The notes beneath the pieces were generated by a model. The model was not told where the DNA came from, searched no databases, and saw only the letters and a list, made by a program, of their open reading frames with translations. The translations under genes were made by a program, and so were the position numbers. From Chloroflexota bacterium (GTDB taxonomy: Bacteria > Chloroflexota > Dehalococcoidia > Lucifugimonadales > Lucifugimonadaceae), in the NCBI GenBank assembly GCA_027624075.1, contig JAQBUH010000009.1, forward strand, positions 1 through 64,000: a stretch of DNA of 64,000 nt, read 5' to 3'. Below, one piece after another: positions 51,381 through 60,861 of the stretch. Numbering within the stretch: the stretch's first letter is position 1; each line of letters begins with the position of its first letter.

Positions 51381-53764
51381 TGGTCATGGCAAAGCTAGGG
51401 GATTCTGTCCGGCGGGTAGAGGACGACAGGTTGATCACCGGCAGAGGCCGGTACGTCGACGACATAAAGCTGAACGGCATGCTTTACGTCTCACTGGTGC
51501 GCAGTCCGCACGCGCATGCGCTCATCAAGAACGTGGACGTGTCCGCCGCGGCCGCTTTACCGGGTGTCGAGACCGTGTTCACCGGCGCCGACCTGCAGGA
51601 ACAGCTCGGATCTTTGCCTGCTGGCTGGACTATCAAAGACATGGTCGCTCCACCGCACCCGCCGATGGCGTTCGAGAAGGTGCGAGTTGTCGGGGACGCT
51701 GTTGCGGCCGTGGTGGCGATTGACCCGGCGATAGCCGCAGACGCCGCCCAGTTGGTTGATGTGACATACGAAGTGCTGCCTGCGATCGTTGACGCCGAAA
51801 AGGCGACGAAGCCCGGCGCGCCGCAGCTGCACGAAGAGTCTTCCGACAACGTCGCGTTCAACTGGGAAGTACACGGCGGCGACTACGCGACAGCGGCGAA
51901 ATCGGCAGAGGTTGTGGTCAAGCAGAGGATCATCAACCAGCGGCTGATTCCGAACTCGATGGAGACCCGCGGAGTAGTTGCCGACTACGACCCAGGGAAC
52001 GATCACCTGACGATCTACACATCAACGCAGATCCCGCACCTGATGCGCCTGCTGTTCTCGCTGATCACCGGCCATCCTGAGCACAAGCTCCGCGTCGTAG
52101 CGCCGGACGTTGGCGGCGCCTTCGGGTGCAAGCTCTACCTGTACGCGGAAGAGGTTATCTGCGGCATCATCGCCAAGAACCTGGGCCGCCCGGTGAAGTG
52201 GACCGAGGGCCGGCAGGAGAACTACGTCGCGACGACGCATGGCCGTGATCACATTGCGGACGTTGAGATCTGCGGCAATAAGGACGGGACGATAACGGGG
52301 CTGAACGCGCACATCTACGCCAACCTCGGCGCGTACCTCTCCACGTTTGCGCCCGGCATACCGACGGTGCTGTTCGGCCTGATGCTGTCCGGCCAGTACA
52401 AGATCCCGAGCATCTCCTGCAAAGTAACAGGCGTCTTTACCAACACCACGCCTGTCGACGCGTACCGTGGCGCTGGACGGCCCGAGGCGACCCATCTTGT
52501 CGAACGCATGGTGGACATGTTTGCGCAGGAGATCGGCAGAGACCCGTTGGTCGTCAGGCGCAAGAACTTCCTGGCGCCGTTCAAGAACGGCAAGGAGGTT
52601 GCGACAGGCGTCAAGTACGACAGCGGCAACTACCAGGGCGCGCTCAACAGGGCGCTTGAGATCTTCGATGTCAAGGCGTTCAGAGAGGAGCAGCGTGCGG
52701 CGCGTAAAGAAGGCAAGCTGCTGGGCGTTGGGTTCTCCACATACATCGAGATCTGTGGCATGGCGCCGTCAGCGGTCGCCGGGGCGCTTGGCGCCGGAGC
52801 AGGGCTGTGGGAGAGCAGCACGGTGCGCGTGCATCCCACAGGGAAGGTAACCGTGCTCACCGGGACGTCGCCGCATGGCCAGGGCCATGAGACCTCATTC
52901 GCCCAGATCGTCTCTGCGGAGCTTGGCGTGCCGATGGAGGATGTTGACGTCCTGCATGGCGACACGGACCGGCAGCAGTTCGGGACAGGGACCTTCGGCT
53001 CCCGGTCTCTTGCCGTTGGCGGACAGGCGCTGATGATGAGCCTGAAGAAGGTGAAGGACAAGGCGCTGAAGATCGCTGCCCGCGAGCTGGACGCTGACCC
53101 GAAGATGGTCAGGTTCGAGGACGGCGTCTACTCGCTCGAAGACATCGCAGAGAAGCAGCTTCCGTTCGCCAGTGTCGCACTTGCGGCGCACAGCGCGCTG
53201 AACCTGCCGCCAAGGATGGAGCCGGGACTTGAGGAGACGAGCTTCTTCGACCCGGAGAACTTCACCTGGCCTTTCGGCGCACACATCTGCGTTGTCGAGA
53301 TCGATGAGGCAACTGGTGAGACGAAGATCGCAAAGTACGTTGCGGTAGACGACATTGGCAACGTGATCAACCCGATGATCGTAGATGGCATGGTGCACGG
53401 CGGCATTGCGCAGGGGATCGGCCAGGCGCTGCAGGAAGGCGCGGTCTACTCCTCAGACGGGCAGCTGCTCACGGGGTCGATGCTTGACTACGCCGTTCCG
53501 ACCGCCGAGGACCTGCCGTCTTTCATCACAGACCGGACCGTGACGCCGACGAATGTGAACGATCTTGGCGCGAAGGGCGCTGGAGAGGCAGGCACGATAG
53601 CCGCCAGCCCGGCAGTGATCAACGCAGTCGTTGACGCGCTCAAGCACCTCGGTGTGAAGCACATCGACATGCCGCTTCGCTCCGAGCACGTGTGGCGGAC
53701 CATCAACGACGCAAAAGTTGCGCAGCGGGCGAATCGGTCCGTCAGCGCGGTAAAGGGCAGCTAG
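51380..53764 (+). CDS. coxL: CoxL-type molybdopterin subunit, form II
   Basis: A 794-residue large subunit of the xanthine-oxidase family, binding the molybdenum cofactor. The active-site loop reads AYRGAGR at 361-367. Form I aerobic CO dehydrogenases have AYxCSFR here, so this is the form II group, which may oxidise CO poorly or another substrate. Other family parts include GGAFGCK, TGTSPHGQGHETSFAQ, the TGTFGSRS block and the C-terminal GAKGAGEAG with the conserved glutamate. It is complete. It is the second of three genes coxS-coxL-coxM, needing the molybdopterin that MoaDE helps to make. Confidence 0.92.
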   Translation: MVMAKLGDSVRRVEDDRLITGRGRYVDDIKLNGMLYVSLVRSPHAHALIKNVDVSAAAALPGVETVFTGADLQEQLGSLPAGWTIKDMVAPPHPPMAFEKVRVVGDAVAAVVAIDPAIAADAAQLVDVTYEVLPAIVDAEKATKPGAPQLHEESSDNVAFNWEVHGGDYATAAKSAEVVVKQRIINQRLIPNSMETRGVVADYDPGNDHLTIYTSTQIPHLMRLLFSLITGHPEHKLRVVAPDVGGAFGCKLYLYAEEVICGIIAKNLGRPVKWTEGRQENYVATTHGRDHIADVEICGNKDGTITGLNAHIYANLGAYLSTFAPGIPTVLFGLMLSGQYKIPSISCKVTGVFTNTTPVDAYRGAGRPEATHLVERMVDMFAQEIGRDPLVVRRKNFLAPFKNGKEVATGVKYDSGNYQGALNRALEIFDVKAFREEQRAARKEGKLLGVGFSTYIEICGMAPSAVAGALGAGAGLWESSTVRVHPTGKVTVLTGTSPHGQGHETSFAQIVSAELGVPMEDVDVLHGDTDRQQFGTGTFGSRSLAVGGQALMMSLKKVKDKALKIAARELDADPKMVRFEDGVYSLEDIAEKQLPFASVALAAHSALNLPPRMEPGLEETSFFDPENFTWPFGAHICVVEIDEATGETKIAKYVAVDDIGNVINPMIVDGMVHGGIAQGIGQALQEGAVYSSDGQLLTGSMLDYAVPTAEDLPSFITDRTVTPTNVNDLGAKGAGEAGTIAASPAVINAVVDALKHLGVKHIDMPLRSEHVWRTINDAKVAQRANRSVSAVKGS

Positions 53765-53768
53765 CAAC

Positions 53769-54650
53769 ATGGTCACAATGACATCTGCGCCATTCGAGTA
53801 CATGCGGCCAAAGACGGTTGCTGAGGCGTCACGTCTCCTCAGCAAGTACGGCGGAGGCGCAAAGCTGCTGGCCGGAGGCCACAGCCTCGTGCCGCTGATG
53901 AAGCTGAGGCTCGCCAGCCCGCAGGCGCTGATCGACCTCTCGGGCGTCGGCGAGTTGAAAGGCATCAATAGCTCGGCGAGTGGACTGAGCATCGGCGCGA
54001 TGACCACGTATCACGAGCTTGAGAGCTCTGTTGAGGTCCAGAGAGCGGCGCCGCTGCTGGCTGACGCGGCCTCACAGGTTGCAGACGCACAGGTGCGGAA
54101 CTTCGGGACCATTGGCGGCGCGGTATCGCACTCCGACCCGTCGGCGGACCTGCCAGCGGTTGTTCTGGCGCTCGACGCCGTCATGAAGACTGCGACCCAG
54201 CGTGCCGGGCGAGACATTCCGGTCGAGCGGTTCTTCAAGGATTTCCTGACGACGGCGCTCCGGCAGAACGAGGTGCTTACGCGTATCGAGGTCCCGAAGC
54301 TTCCTGCGAACACCGGCACCTCATACATCAAGCAATCGAACAAGGCTTCTCACTACGCAGTCGTAGGCGTCGCCGCGGTCATAACCCTGGGAGCTGACGG
54401 CGTGTGTGAGAGGGCGCGGGTTGCGATCACAGGCGCGGGACCGTACGCGGTGAGGGCGAAGCGCACAGAGCGGATGCTGGTGGGCAAGAAGCTGGCCCCG
54501 AACGTGATCCGGAATGCCGCGAAGCGCGCTGGCGCGGAGATCAGCGGATCGTTCAACGAGGACGTGCATGCCTCTGCGGGATACCGGGAGGCGATGACGC
54601 AGGTGTTCGCAGAGCGGGCGATAACCGCGGCCGTGGCAAACGCGAGGTAG
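53769..54650 (+). CDS. coxM: CoxM-type FAD-binding subunit
   Basis: A 293-residue FAD-binding subunit of a molybdenum hydroxylase. It has the FAD-binding LAGGHSLVPLMKLRLA (about 36-51) and TIGGAVSHSDPSADLP (about 113-128) segments, typical of CoxM/CutM proteins. A C-terminal domain (about 180-290) completes it. It follows coxL after four bases and completes the coxSLM set. Order here is S-L-M, unlike the M-S-L of classical form I clusters. Electron acceptor is not visible in the window. Confidence 0.92.
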   Translation: MVTMTSAPFEYMRPKTVAEASRLLSKYGGGAKLLAGGHSLVPLMKLRLASPQALIDLSGVGELKGINSSASGLSIGAMTTYHELESSVEVQRAAPLLADAASQVADAQVRNFGTIGGAVSHSDPSADLPAVVLALDAVMKTATQRAGRDIPVERFFKDFLTTALRQNEVLTRIEVPKLPANTGTSYIKQSNKASHYAVVGVAAVITLGADGVCERARVAITGAGPYAVRAKRTERMLVGKKLAPNVIRNAAKRAGAEISGSFNEDVHASAGYREAMTQVFAERAITAAVANAR

Positions 54651-54674
54651 CGCTCTACACGCCCGGGAAAGAGG

Positions 54675-56822
54675 TCAGCGGGTGATGAGAAGGTTGCCGT
54701 AAGGGTCGACCTGCGCCCTCCAACCCGGCAGCACGACTGTCGTCGAGTCCTTCTCCTCGACTATCGCGGGGCCGTTGAACTTGGCGCCTGCGGGTAGCCT
54801 TACGCGGTCGAAAACGGGCGTTTCGACGAAGCCTGTCTGCGGGTTGAAGTAGACCGGGCGCCTCGACTTCAGCGCCGCGTTCAGATCACCACCAACATTT
54901 GCCAGCGGCTTAAGACCAGGCTTGCGAATCTCGCCGACAGCGGTCGACCGCAGGTTGACGACCTCGACCGGCTCTGCGTCAACGCGGAAACCGTACGCCC
55001 GCTCGTGCGAGGCGTGGAATTTCTCAAGAATAGCGCTCATCCAGGTTGCGTCCGCCTCGCCCTCCGGAGCGTCTACCGTCAGCTCGAAGCTCTGGCCGTA
55101 GTACCTCATCTCGATAGCGCGCTCAAAGCGCGTTCCGGTATGCGCAGACGCCGCCTCCCGCAGGGTTGCGGCGCCCTTTGACTCCATCGACGAAAAGGCG
55201 TCCTGGAGCTCTCCCGGGTTGAGCGAGTCAGCGCGGGATATGACGGTCGTTGTGCTCTCCATCCGGATATCCGTCGAAAGCAGTCCCATTGCGGATGCGG
55301 TGCCGGGCTCGAGCGGGATCAGCGCACGGCTCACGCCGACCTCTTCGGCGATTCGCACGGCGTGAGCGGGGCCAGCGCCGCCGAAGGCTACGAGCATGAA
55401 GTCCCGAGGGTCGTGGCCGCGTTGGACGGAGACCAGGCGCAGCGCGTTGACCATTGCGGTCGTCGCGATCTCTATGATGCCGTGCGCCGTCTCCTCCACG
55501 CTCAGGCCGAGTTTCTGCGCGCAGTGTTGATCGATGGCGCGTGCCGCACGTTCGCGGTCCAGCGGGATCTCACCGCCGGCGAAGTACATGGGATCGAGCC
55601 GGCCAAGCACCAGGTTCGCGTCTGTAATGGTCGGCTCTTCACCGCCGTTTCCATAGCAGGCCGGACCGGGGCTGGCGCCCGCGCTGTGCGGCCCGACCCG
55701 GAGCGCGCCGCCTGAGTCGACCCAGCCTATTGATCCGCCGCCTGCGCCCACCTCGACCAGGTCGACGACCGGCGTCCTCACCGGGTAGCCGCTCGCCCCA
55801 CCGAACGCTCCAGCGCCGCTCTGCGCTGCCGCGCCGACCGTGTAGTCCTTGGTCACAGACGGCCTGCCGTCGCGGATGAGAGACGCCTTTGCGGTCGTGC
55901 CGCCCATGTCGAAGGAGATCACGTCCGGGTAGCCGAGCGCTGTGCCGATAGCCGCGGCCGCGACGGAGCCCGCGGCGGGGCCGGACTCCACCATGAAGAC
56001 TGGCTTTTCGATCGCCGCGGCAGACGAGTACACCCCGCCGTTGGACTGCATCACTAGCAGGTCGCAGTCGAAACCGTCTGCGTCAAGCCGCTTTTCGATA
56101 GTGGTGAGATAGCGTCCGACTATCGGCCTGACACCGGCGTTGATGACAGTGGTGCTGGCGCGGAAGTACTCACGGAACTCTGGGACGACGGCAGAGGAGA
56201 GAGAGACCGAGACGCCGGGTATCTCTTCGGCGAGTATCTTGCCGACGGCCTGCTCATGCGCCGGGTTCCGGTACGAGTGGAGCAGGCAGACGGCGACCGA
56301 CTCGATACCGGTAGCCGCGATGGCCCTGGCGACCTGGCGGGTCGCCTCTTCGTCCAGTGCCGTGATGACCTCGCCCTTTGCGCCAAGTCGCTCCGGCACC
56401 TCGAAGCAGAGCCTGCGCGGAACGAGAGGCGGCGGCTTCTCGAACTGCAGATCGTAGAGTGAAGGGCGGATCTGGCGAGCGATCTCCAGCATGTCCCGGA
56501 AGCCCTTTGTGGTGACGAACGCGGTCGGCGCGGTCTTTCGCTCGATGATGGCGTTGGTGGCGACGGTGGTCGCATGCACCACATGGTCAACTAGCTCCGG
56601 GGACACGGGGCGCGCGCCCCGTGCGTCCGGCGAGTCCGGCGGTGTGCCGCTGGAGCCCGGACTCAGCAGCCTGCGGATAGCGGAGATGAAGCCGAGCGAC
56701 GGGTCGTCGGGGGTCGTCAGGACCTTCGACGTCGTGATGTCACCGGTGTCTGTGTCTACCAGGGTGCCGTCGGTGAAGGTGCCGCCGATGTCGACCCCGA
56801 TCCTGAAACGCTTTGTGCTCAT
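54675..56822 (-). CDS. hyuA: Hydantoinase A / oxoprolinase alpha-like
   Basis: A 715-residue protein of the HyuA/5-oxoprolinase N-domain family, ATP-dependent amide hydrolases. The ASKHA-type phosphate-binding loop DIGGTFTDG lies near residues 11-19, with a second glycine-rich block in SFDMGGTTAKASL (about 304-316). Length matches. It is the last gene of a three-gene operon with two HyuB proteins and overlaps the upstream gene by four bases. Possible substrates are hydantoins, N-carbamoyl amino acids, 5-oxoproline or acetone-type carbonyls; the sequence does not decide. Confidence 0.88.
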   Translation of the reverse strand: MSTKRFRIGVDIGGTFTDGTLVDTDTGDITTSKVLTTPDDPSLGFISAIRRLLSPGSSGTPPDSPDARGARPVSPELVDHVVHATTVATNAIIERKTAPTAFVTTKGFRDMLEIARQIRPSLYDLQFEKPPPLVPRRLCFEVPERLGAKGEVITALDEEATRQVARAIAATGIESVAVCLLHSYRNPAHEQAVGKILAEEIPGVSVSLSSAVVPEFREYFRASTTVINAGVRPIVGRYLTTIEKRLDADGFDCDLLVMQSNGGVYSSAAAIEKPVFMVESGPAAGSVAAAAIGTALGYPDVISFDMGGTTAKASLIRDGRPSVTKDYTVGAAAQSGAGAFGGASGYPVRTPVVDLVEVGAGGGSIGWVDSGGALRVGPHSAGASPGPACYGNGGEEPTITDANLVLGRLDPMYFAGGEIPLDRERAARAIDQHCAQKLGLSVEETAHGIIEIATTAMVNALRLVSVQRGHDPRDFMLVAFGGAGPAHAVRIAEEVGVSRALIPLEPGTASAMGLLSTDIRMESTTTVISRADSLNPGELQDAFSSMESKGAATLREAASAHTGTRFERAIEMRYYGQSFELTVDAPEGEADATWMSAILEKFHASHERAYGFRVDAEPVEVVNLRSTAVGEIRKPGLKPLANVGGDLNAALKSRRPVYFNPQTGFVETPVFDRVRLPAGAKFNGPAIVEEKDSTTVVLPGWRAQVDPYGNLLITR

Positions 56823-58546
56823 CGGGCGCTCCGTAGCTTCGCCGTCTCTGCCTCGTCCACCAGACCTGACCTCCCGTCGATTGCCACGCGATAGACCTCA
56901 CTCGCACGCTCTGCGGTGATCTTGCCGTTAACTACGTCGTCCAGCACCCGCGCCGGGTCTCGACGCTCTGGCGGGCCGTAGCCTCCGCCGCCCGGAGTCT
57001 GGAAGCTGACAGTGTCGCCAGGAAGCAGGTCAACGACGCACTTCGAGGTCAACTCCCGGCGCCCGTTCAGACCTCCATCCGGGTTCAGGATGTAATACGC
57101 CTTCCTCCCGGTCTCACCGCCGAACAGGCCGTGTGGACCCTCGTGGTCGCGGTCAGAGAGCACGGTGAAGGTTGCCTCGGTCTCAGGAAAGTGATAGTCG
57201 CGCCTCATGCCGAGCCCGCCCCGGAACTCGCCGGGGCCTTCTGAGTTCTCGATAAGCGAAAGCTGTGAGATGCGCATCGGGAAGTGTGTCTCGATCTCTT
57301 CGACGGGCGCGTTCTCCGTGTTCTGGCCGTGCTGCTGAACCGCGTCTGGGCCGTCTTTATCTGAGCGCGCCCCGTAGCCGCCGGCCAGCGCCTCGTAGTT
57401 GCAGTGATACTCGCCGCTCTGCGGGTCGATCAGACCGAACCCGGCCTGCGCCATCATCGCCTTGCAGCCTGCGGCGATCTCAGACGGCATGCTCACGGAG
57501 AGCGCCTTGAACATCAGGTCATTCAGACGTACCTGTGTCTCCCATCCTCCAACGATCGGCGCAGGATGGCGTGCGTTGACCACGGTGCCCTCGGGCGCAA
57601 TGAGCTTGATGTGCCGGTAGAACCCGTCGTTCACCGGCAGGTCAGGGTCCATCAGCGCCCGCAACGTGTACGCGCAGGCGGCGAACGTCATGGCGTAAGA
57701 GCTGTTTATCGGCGCGCGCCGCTGCGGGTCGCAGCCGGTCATGTCGAACAGCACCTCGCCGTCGCTGACCGTGATCGCCACCTGGAGGTTAACGACCTTG
57801 TCGGAGAAACCATCGAAGTCGACGAAGCCTTTTGCGGTGAAAGTGCCGCGTGGCAGTTCTGCGATGCCTGCCTCTGTCCGGCGCGACGTGTACTCAATAA
57901 GTTCGTCGATGTATGAGTCGAGCTCATCGACGCCGTGGCGGTCGTACAGCTCGGCCAGCCGTTTCGCCCCGATTGCGTTGGCGGCCACCTGGGCCCGGAA
58001 GTCGCCCGATGTGACGCGCTTTGAGCGGATCTGGGCAAGTATCAGCCGGAAGATGTCGTCTTCGATCACGCCGCCGCGGACGAGCTTCACAGGCGGGATG
58101 ATGATGCCTTCCTGGAAGATCTCGCGGAACGGGCCGATGCTTGCAGGCGCGCCGCCGCCCACGTCAACGTGGTGCGCCAGCGAAGCCACATAGCCTACCA
58201 GCGCACCGCGATAGTGGACGGGCCCGAGGACCGTGGTGTCGTTGAGGTGACTGCCGCCGCTGTAAGGGTCGTTCACGACGAGCATGTCGCCGGGTCCGAG
58301 GTTCTCCGGGCCGTAAGTGGAGACGGCCATCGGGATGAGCCGGACGAAGGAGCCGAGGTGGACCGGCTGCGTGAAGGCCTGCGCGACGGGCCGCAGGTTG
58401 CGGTCGAAGAAGGCGCATGAGAAGTCCTGGCGCGTCTTCACGTTGGTGGAGTAGGCGCTGCGGCGGAGCGTGGCCGCCATCTCCTCCGCAACCTGCACCA
58501 TGCCGCTGCGGAGCACCTCGAAGCGAATCGGGTCAATGCGGCTCAC
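56819..58546 (-). CDS. hyuB: Hydantoinase B / oxoprolinase beta-like, copy 1
   Basis: A 575-residue HyuB-family protein, the partner of HyuA. It starts with DPIRFEVLRSG, continues with YSTNVKTRQDFSCAFFD and NDPYSGGSHLNDTTV (about 92-106), a conserved metal-site region, and has HVDVGGGAPASIG. Length is normal. It overlaps both neighbours by four bases (ATGA), so its translation is coupled to theirs. It is closely similar to the next gene, evidently by tandem duplication; at most one may be the main HyuA partner. Confidence 0.86.
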   Translation of the reverse strand: MSRIDPIRFEVLRSGMVQVAEEMAATLRRSAYSTNVKTRQDFSCAFFDRNLRPVAQAFTQPVHLGSFVRLIPMAVSTYGPENLGPGDMLVVNDPYSGGSHLNDTTVLGPVHYRGALVGYVASLAHHVDVGGGAPASIGPFREIFQEGIIIPPVKLVRGGVIEDDIFRLILAQIRSKRVTSGDFRAQVAANAIGAKRLAELYDRHGVDELDSYIDELIEYTSRRTEAGIAELPRGTFTAKGFVDFDGFSDKVVNLQVAITVSDGEVLFDMTGCDPQRRAPINSSYAMTFAACAYTLRALMDPDLPVNDGFYRHIKLIAPEGTVVNARHPAPIVGGWETQVRLNDLMFKALSVSMPSEIAAGCKAMMAQAGFGLIDPQSGEYHCNYEALAGGYGARSDKDGPDAVQQHGQNTENAPVEEIETHFPMRISQLSLIENSEGPGEFRGGLGMRRDYHFPETEATFTVLSDRDHEGPHGLFGGETGRKAYYILNPDGGLNGRRELTSKCVVDLLPGDTVSFQTPGGGGYGPPERRDPARVLDDVVNGKITAERASEVYRVAIDGRSGLVDEAETAKLRSAR

Positions 58547-60318
58547 TGGGCGTCACCACCTCTTAGCTGACCGGTCTTGACGGTATCGACGGCCAGGGTC
58601 GCAGGGTCGATCACAACGCGATACACGTTGAGCGCCCTCTCGATGCTCACCTTGCCGTCACGCACGTCGTTCGCCACCCTTTCGGGGTCTCGCCTGCCAG
58701 GCGGCCCGTAACCGCCACCGCCCGATGTGCGGTAGCTGATAACCCGGCCAGGCGCGAGGTCGATGGTAGTCTTTGAGCTCAGCACGGTCTCTTTATCATC
58801 GTCGATCACTGCGTACACGGACTTACAGCCGGTCTCGCCTCCGAAGAGGCCGTGTGGTCCGGCGCGGTCACGGTCGGCCAACACTGTGAACGTCACTTGC
58901 TGTGGGAACTGGTAGTCGCGCCGCAGGCCCAGCCCGCCCCTGAAACGTCCCGCGCCTTCCGAGTCTGGCACTAGCTCATAGCGTGTGATCCGCACAGGGT
59001 AGTTCGACTCGGTCTCCTCGATCGGCGCGTTTTCGGTGTTCTGGCCGTGCGTCTGGACCGCGTCCGGGCCGTCTGAGGCGTGGCGTCCCCCGTAGCCGCC
59101 CGCAAGCGTCTCAAGGAAACAGAAATATTCGGCTCTCGCGCCCGGCGCGCCCGTTACTGGATTTAGCGGATCAGGCTCAACCTCGCCGCCAAACCCGGAG
59201 TGGCACTGCATCGCCTTTGTGCCCGCACAGACCGCCTCGGGCAATGCGTCTGAGAGTGCCAGGAAGATCAGGTCGTTGAGGCGGACGTGCGTCTCCCAGC
59301 CGCCGACAACAGGCGCAGGGTGGACGCAGTTTGTGACGGTGCCCTCAGGCGCCTCCACATGGACGTAGCGATAGAAGCCGTCATTGACCGGCAGGTCCTT
59401 GTCGATGAGCGCACGCAGCGCGTAGGCGCAGGCTGAGTAGGTCTGGGCGAAAGTGGAGTTAACAGGCGCCCGGCGCTGCCGGGCCGAGCCTGTTGTGTCG
59501 AACCGGACGCCTGAGCCGTTGATGGTCACCTTGACCGCCAGCTTCACCACATCGTCTGTGAATCCGTCATTATCGACGAAGCCCTCTGCGGAGAACTCGC
59601 CGTGCGGGAGCTTTTGGAGTTCGGCCGCCGTGCGGCGGGCGGTGTATTCGATCAGCTCATCGACGTAGCGGTTGAACTCGTCGAGACCGTAGCGGTCGAC
59701 GATCTCGCTTATGCGGGCTGCGCCGGTGCGGTTGGCCGCGATCTGGGCCCTGAAGTCGCCCGCCGTCTCTCGCTTGGAGCGGATCTGGGCGAGGACGAGG
59801 TTAAAGATGTCACGGACGATCTCACCGCCTTTGACGAGCTTGACCCGCGGGATGATGACGCCTTCCTGGAACACCTCGCGGAACGCCCCGACAGACGCTG
59901 GCGCGCCGCCACCGACGTCTACGTGGTGGGCCAGGCAGGCTGTGTAGCCGATGACCTGCCCACCGTAGTGGACCGGGCCAATGAGAGCGATGTCATTGAG
60001 GTGGACGCCGCCGCCGTAAGGGTCGTTGGAGAGGATCATGTCGCCGGGGCCGAGCTTGTCTGCGCCATATTCGCCGATCGCGTACGGGACGTGGCGCACA
60101 AATGAGCCGAGATGGACCGGTTGCGTGAACGCCTGGGCGACGGCCCGGAGGTTGCGGTCGAAGAAGGCGCAGGAGAAGTCCTGGCGCGTCTTGACGTTCG
60201 TTGAGTACGCGCTGCGCCGCAGGGCGACGGCCATCTCTTCGGTGGCCTGAGTGAGCGCGCTCCGGATCACCTCAAACCTGATGGGATCGACTGAGGTTGG
60301 AGGTTGTGAGGCGGTCAT
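58543..60318 (-). CDS. hyuB: Hydantoinase B / oxoprolinase beta-like, copy 2
   Basis: A 591-residue second HyuB protein, the first gene of the operon. It shares DPIRFEVIRSA, YSTNVKTRQDFSCAFFD, NDPYGGGVHLND and HVDVGGGAPASVG with copy 1. The frame extends 52 codons upstream in low-complexity sequence, but the ATG at 60318 begins the conserved part. It carries a short insert near residues 355-385 (VEPDPLNPVTGAPGARAE) that copy 1 lacks. Two HyuB genes for one HyuA is unusual and may indicate two substrates or a heteromer. Confidence 0.86.
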   Translation of the reverse strand: MTASQPPTSVDPIRFEVIRSALTQATEEMAVALRRSAYSTNVKTRQDFSCAFFDRNLRAVAQAFTQPVHLGSFVRHVPYAIGEYGADKLGPGDMILSNDPYGGGVHLNDIALIGPVHYGGQVIGYTACLAHHVDVGGGAPASVGAFREVFQEGVIIPRVKLVKGGEIVRDIFNLVLAQIRSKRETAGDFRAQIAANRTGAARISEIVDRYGLDEFNRYVDELIEYTARRTAAELQKLPHGEFSAEGFVDNDGFTDDVVKLAVKVTINGSGVRFDTTGSARQRRAPVNSTFAQTYSACAYALRALIDKDLPVNDGFYRYVHVEAPEGTVTNCVHPAPVVGGWETHVRLNDLIFLALSDALPEAVCAGTKAMQCHSGFGGEVEPDPLNPVTGAPGARAEYFCFLETLAGGYGGRHASDGPDAVQTHGQNTENAPIEETESNYPVRITRYELVPDSEGAGRFRGGLGLRRDYQFPQQVTFTVLADRDRAGPHGLFGGETGCKSVYAVIDDDKETVLSSKTTIDLAPGRVISYRTSGGGGYGPPGRRDPERVANDVRDGKVSIERALNVYRVVIDPATLAVDTVKTGQLRGGDAQ

Positions 60319-60561
60319 AGCCGGAGATTCTAATCCTGGCGCCGGGAATGTGGGGAGTGAGGAGTGGCGGAGACCGGAAATAGAAAACAGAGCGGAGTGC
60401 CGCCGGTTACTCCCGCGCCGTCGCAGGCAGGTCTTTGATGGCATTGGTAATTCCCGGAGAGTTACGTTAGGCACTTTCAGTCATGTTCGCCACGGACCAG
60501 AATCGCTTTTGGATGCGGCGATCTCTGCGATGTCGGGTTTCCTGGCAGGCCACACGGTCAT

Positions 60562-60605
60562 TCCTGCGTCGAAACCGCCCGCAAGTGGGCGGTTTCGACG
60601 CAGGA
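60562..60605. repeat. 19-bp perfect inverted repeat
   Basis: TCCTGCGTCGAAACCGCCC pairs exactly with 60587-60605 across a 6-base loop, GCAAGT. No T-run follows on either strand, so it is not an ordinary terminator. Confidence 0.7.
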
Positions 60606-60764
60606 TCACTGGTCCACCTCCTCCTCAGACGCCCGGGCGGGCTCCCATGCAAGCATCCGCCCGGGCCGTTGAAGGTTCATGCGTTGATTATCGTCGCCAA
60701 AGATTAGCCATTAGATCGGAATCGTCAGGAGTTTCATTTAATCCGTTTTTTTTAATATCGGAAT

Positions 60765-60793
60765 TTGAGCAACATGTTTCGTTGTGCTAGATT
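60765..60793 (+). promoter_or_regulatory. Possible promoter of GAF-array gene
   Basis: TTGAGC (60765-60770), 17 bases, TAGATT (60788-60793). It is 69 bases upstream of the ATG at 60862 and is the best -35/-10 pair I can find here. AT-rich sequence with a T-run precedes it. Confidence 0.4.
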
Positions 60794-60861
60794 AACGTGG
60801 GATCGTTGGCTTGGCTCCGCCCGGAATTGCGGACTACACAACTAACCTAGGCAGCTCAACC

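Larger units (their letters stand above)
60319..60861. other. Divergent spacer with strong hairpins, no gene
   Basis: 543 bases between the divergent hyu operon and the GAF-array gene. It holds a 19-bp perfect hairpin (60562-60605), a 10-bp hairpin (60631-60640 with 60657-60666), an outer inverted pair GGACCAG/CTGGTCC (60494-60500 with 60609-60615), and a run of eight T near 60746. No protein-coding frame is convincing. It could encode a structured RNA or be a degenerate mobile element. Confidence 0.45.
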
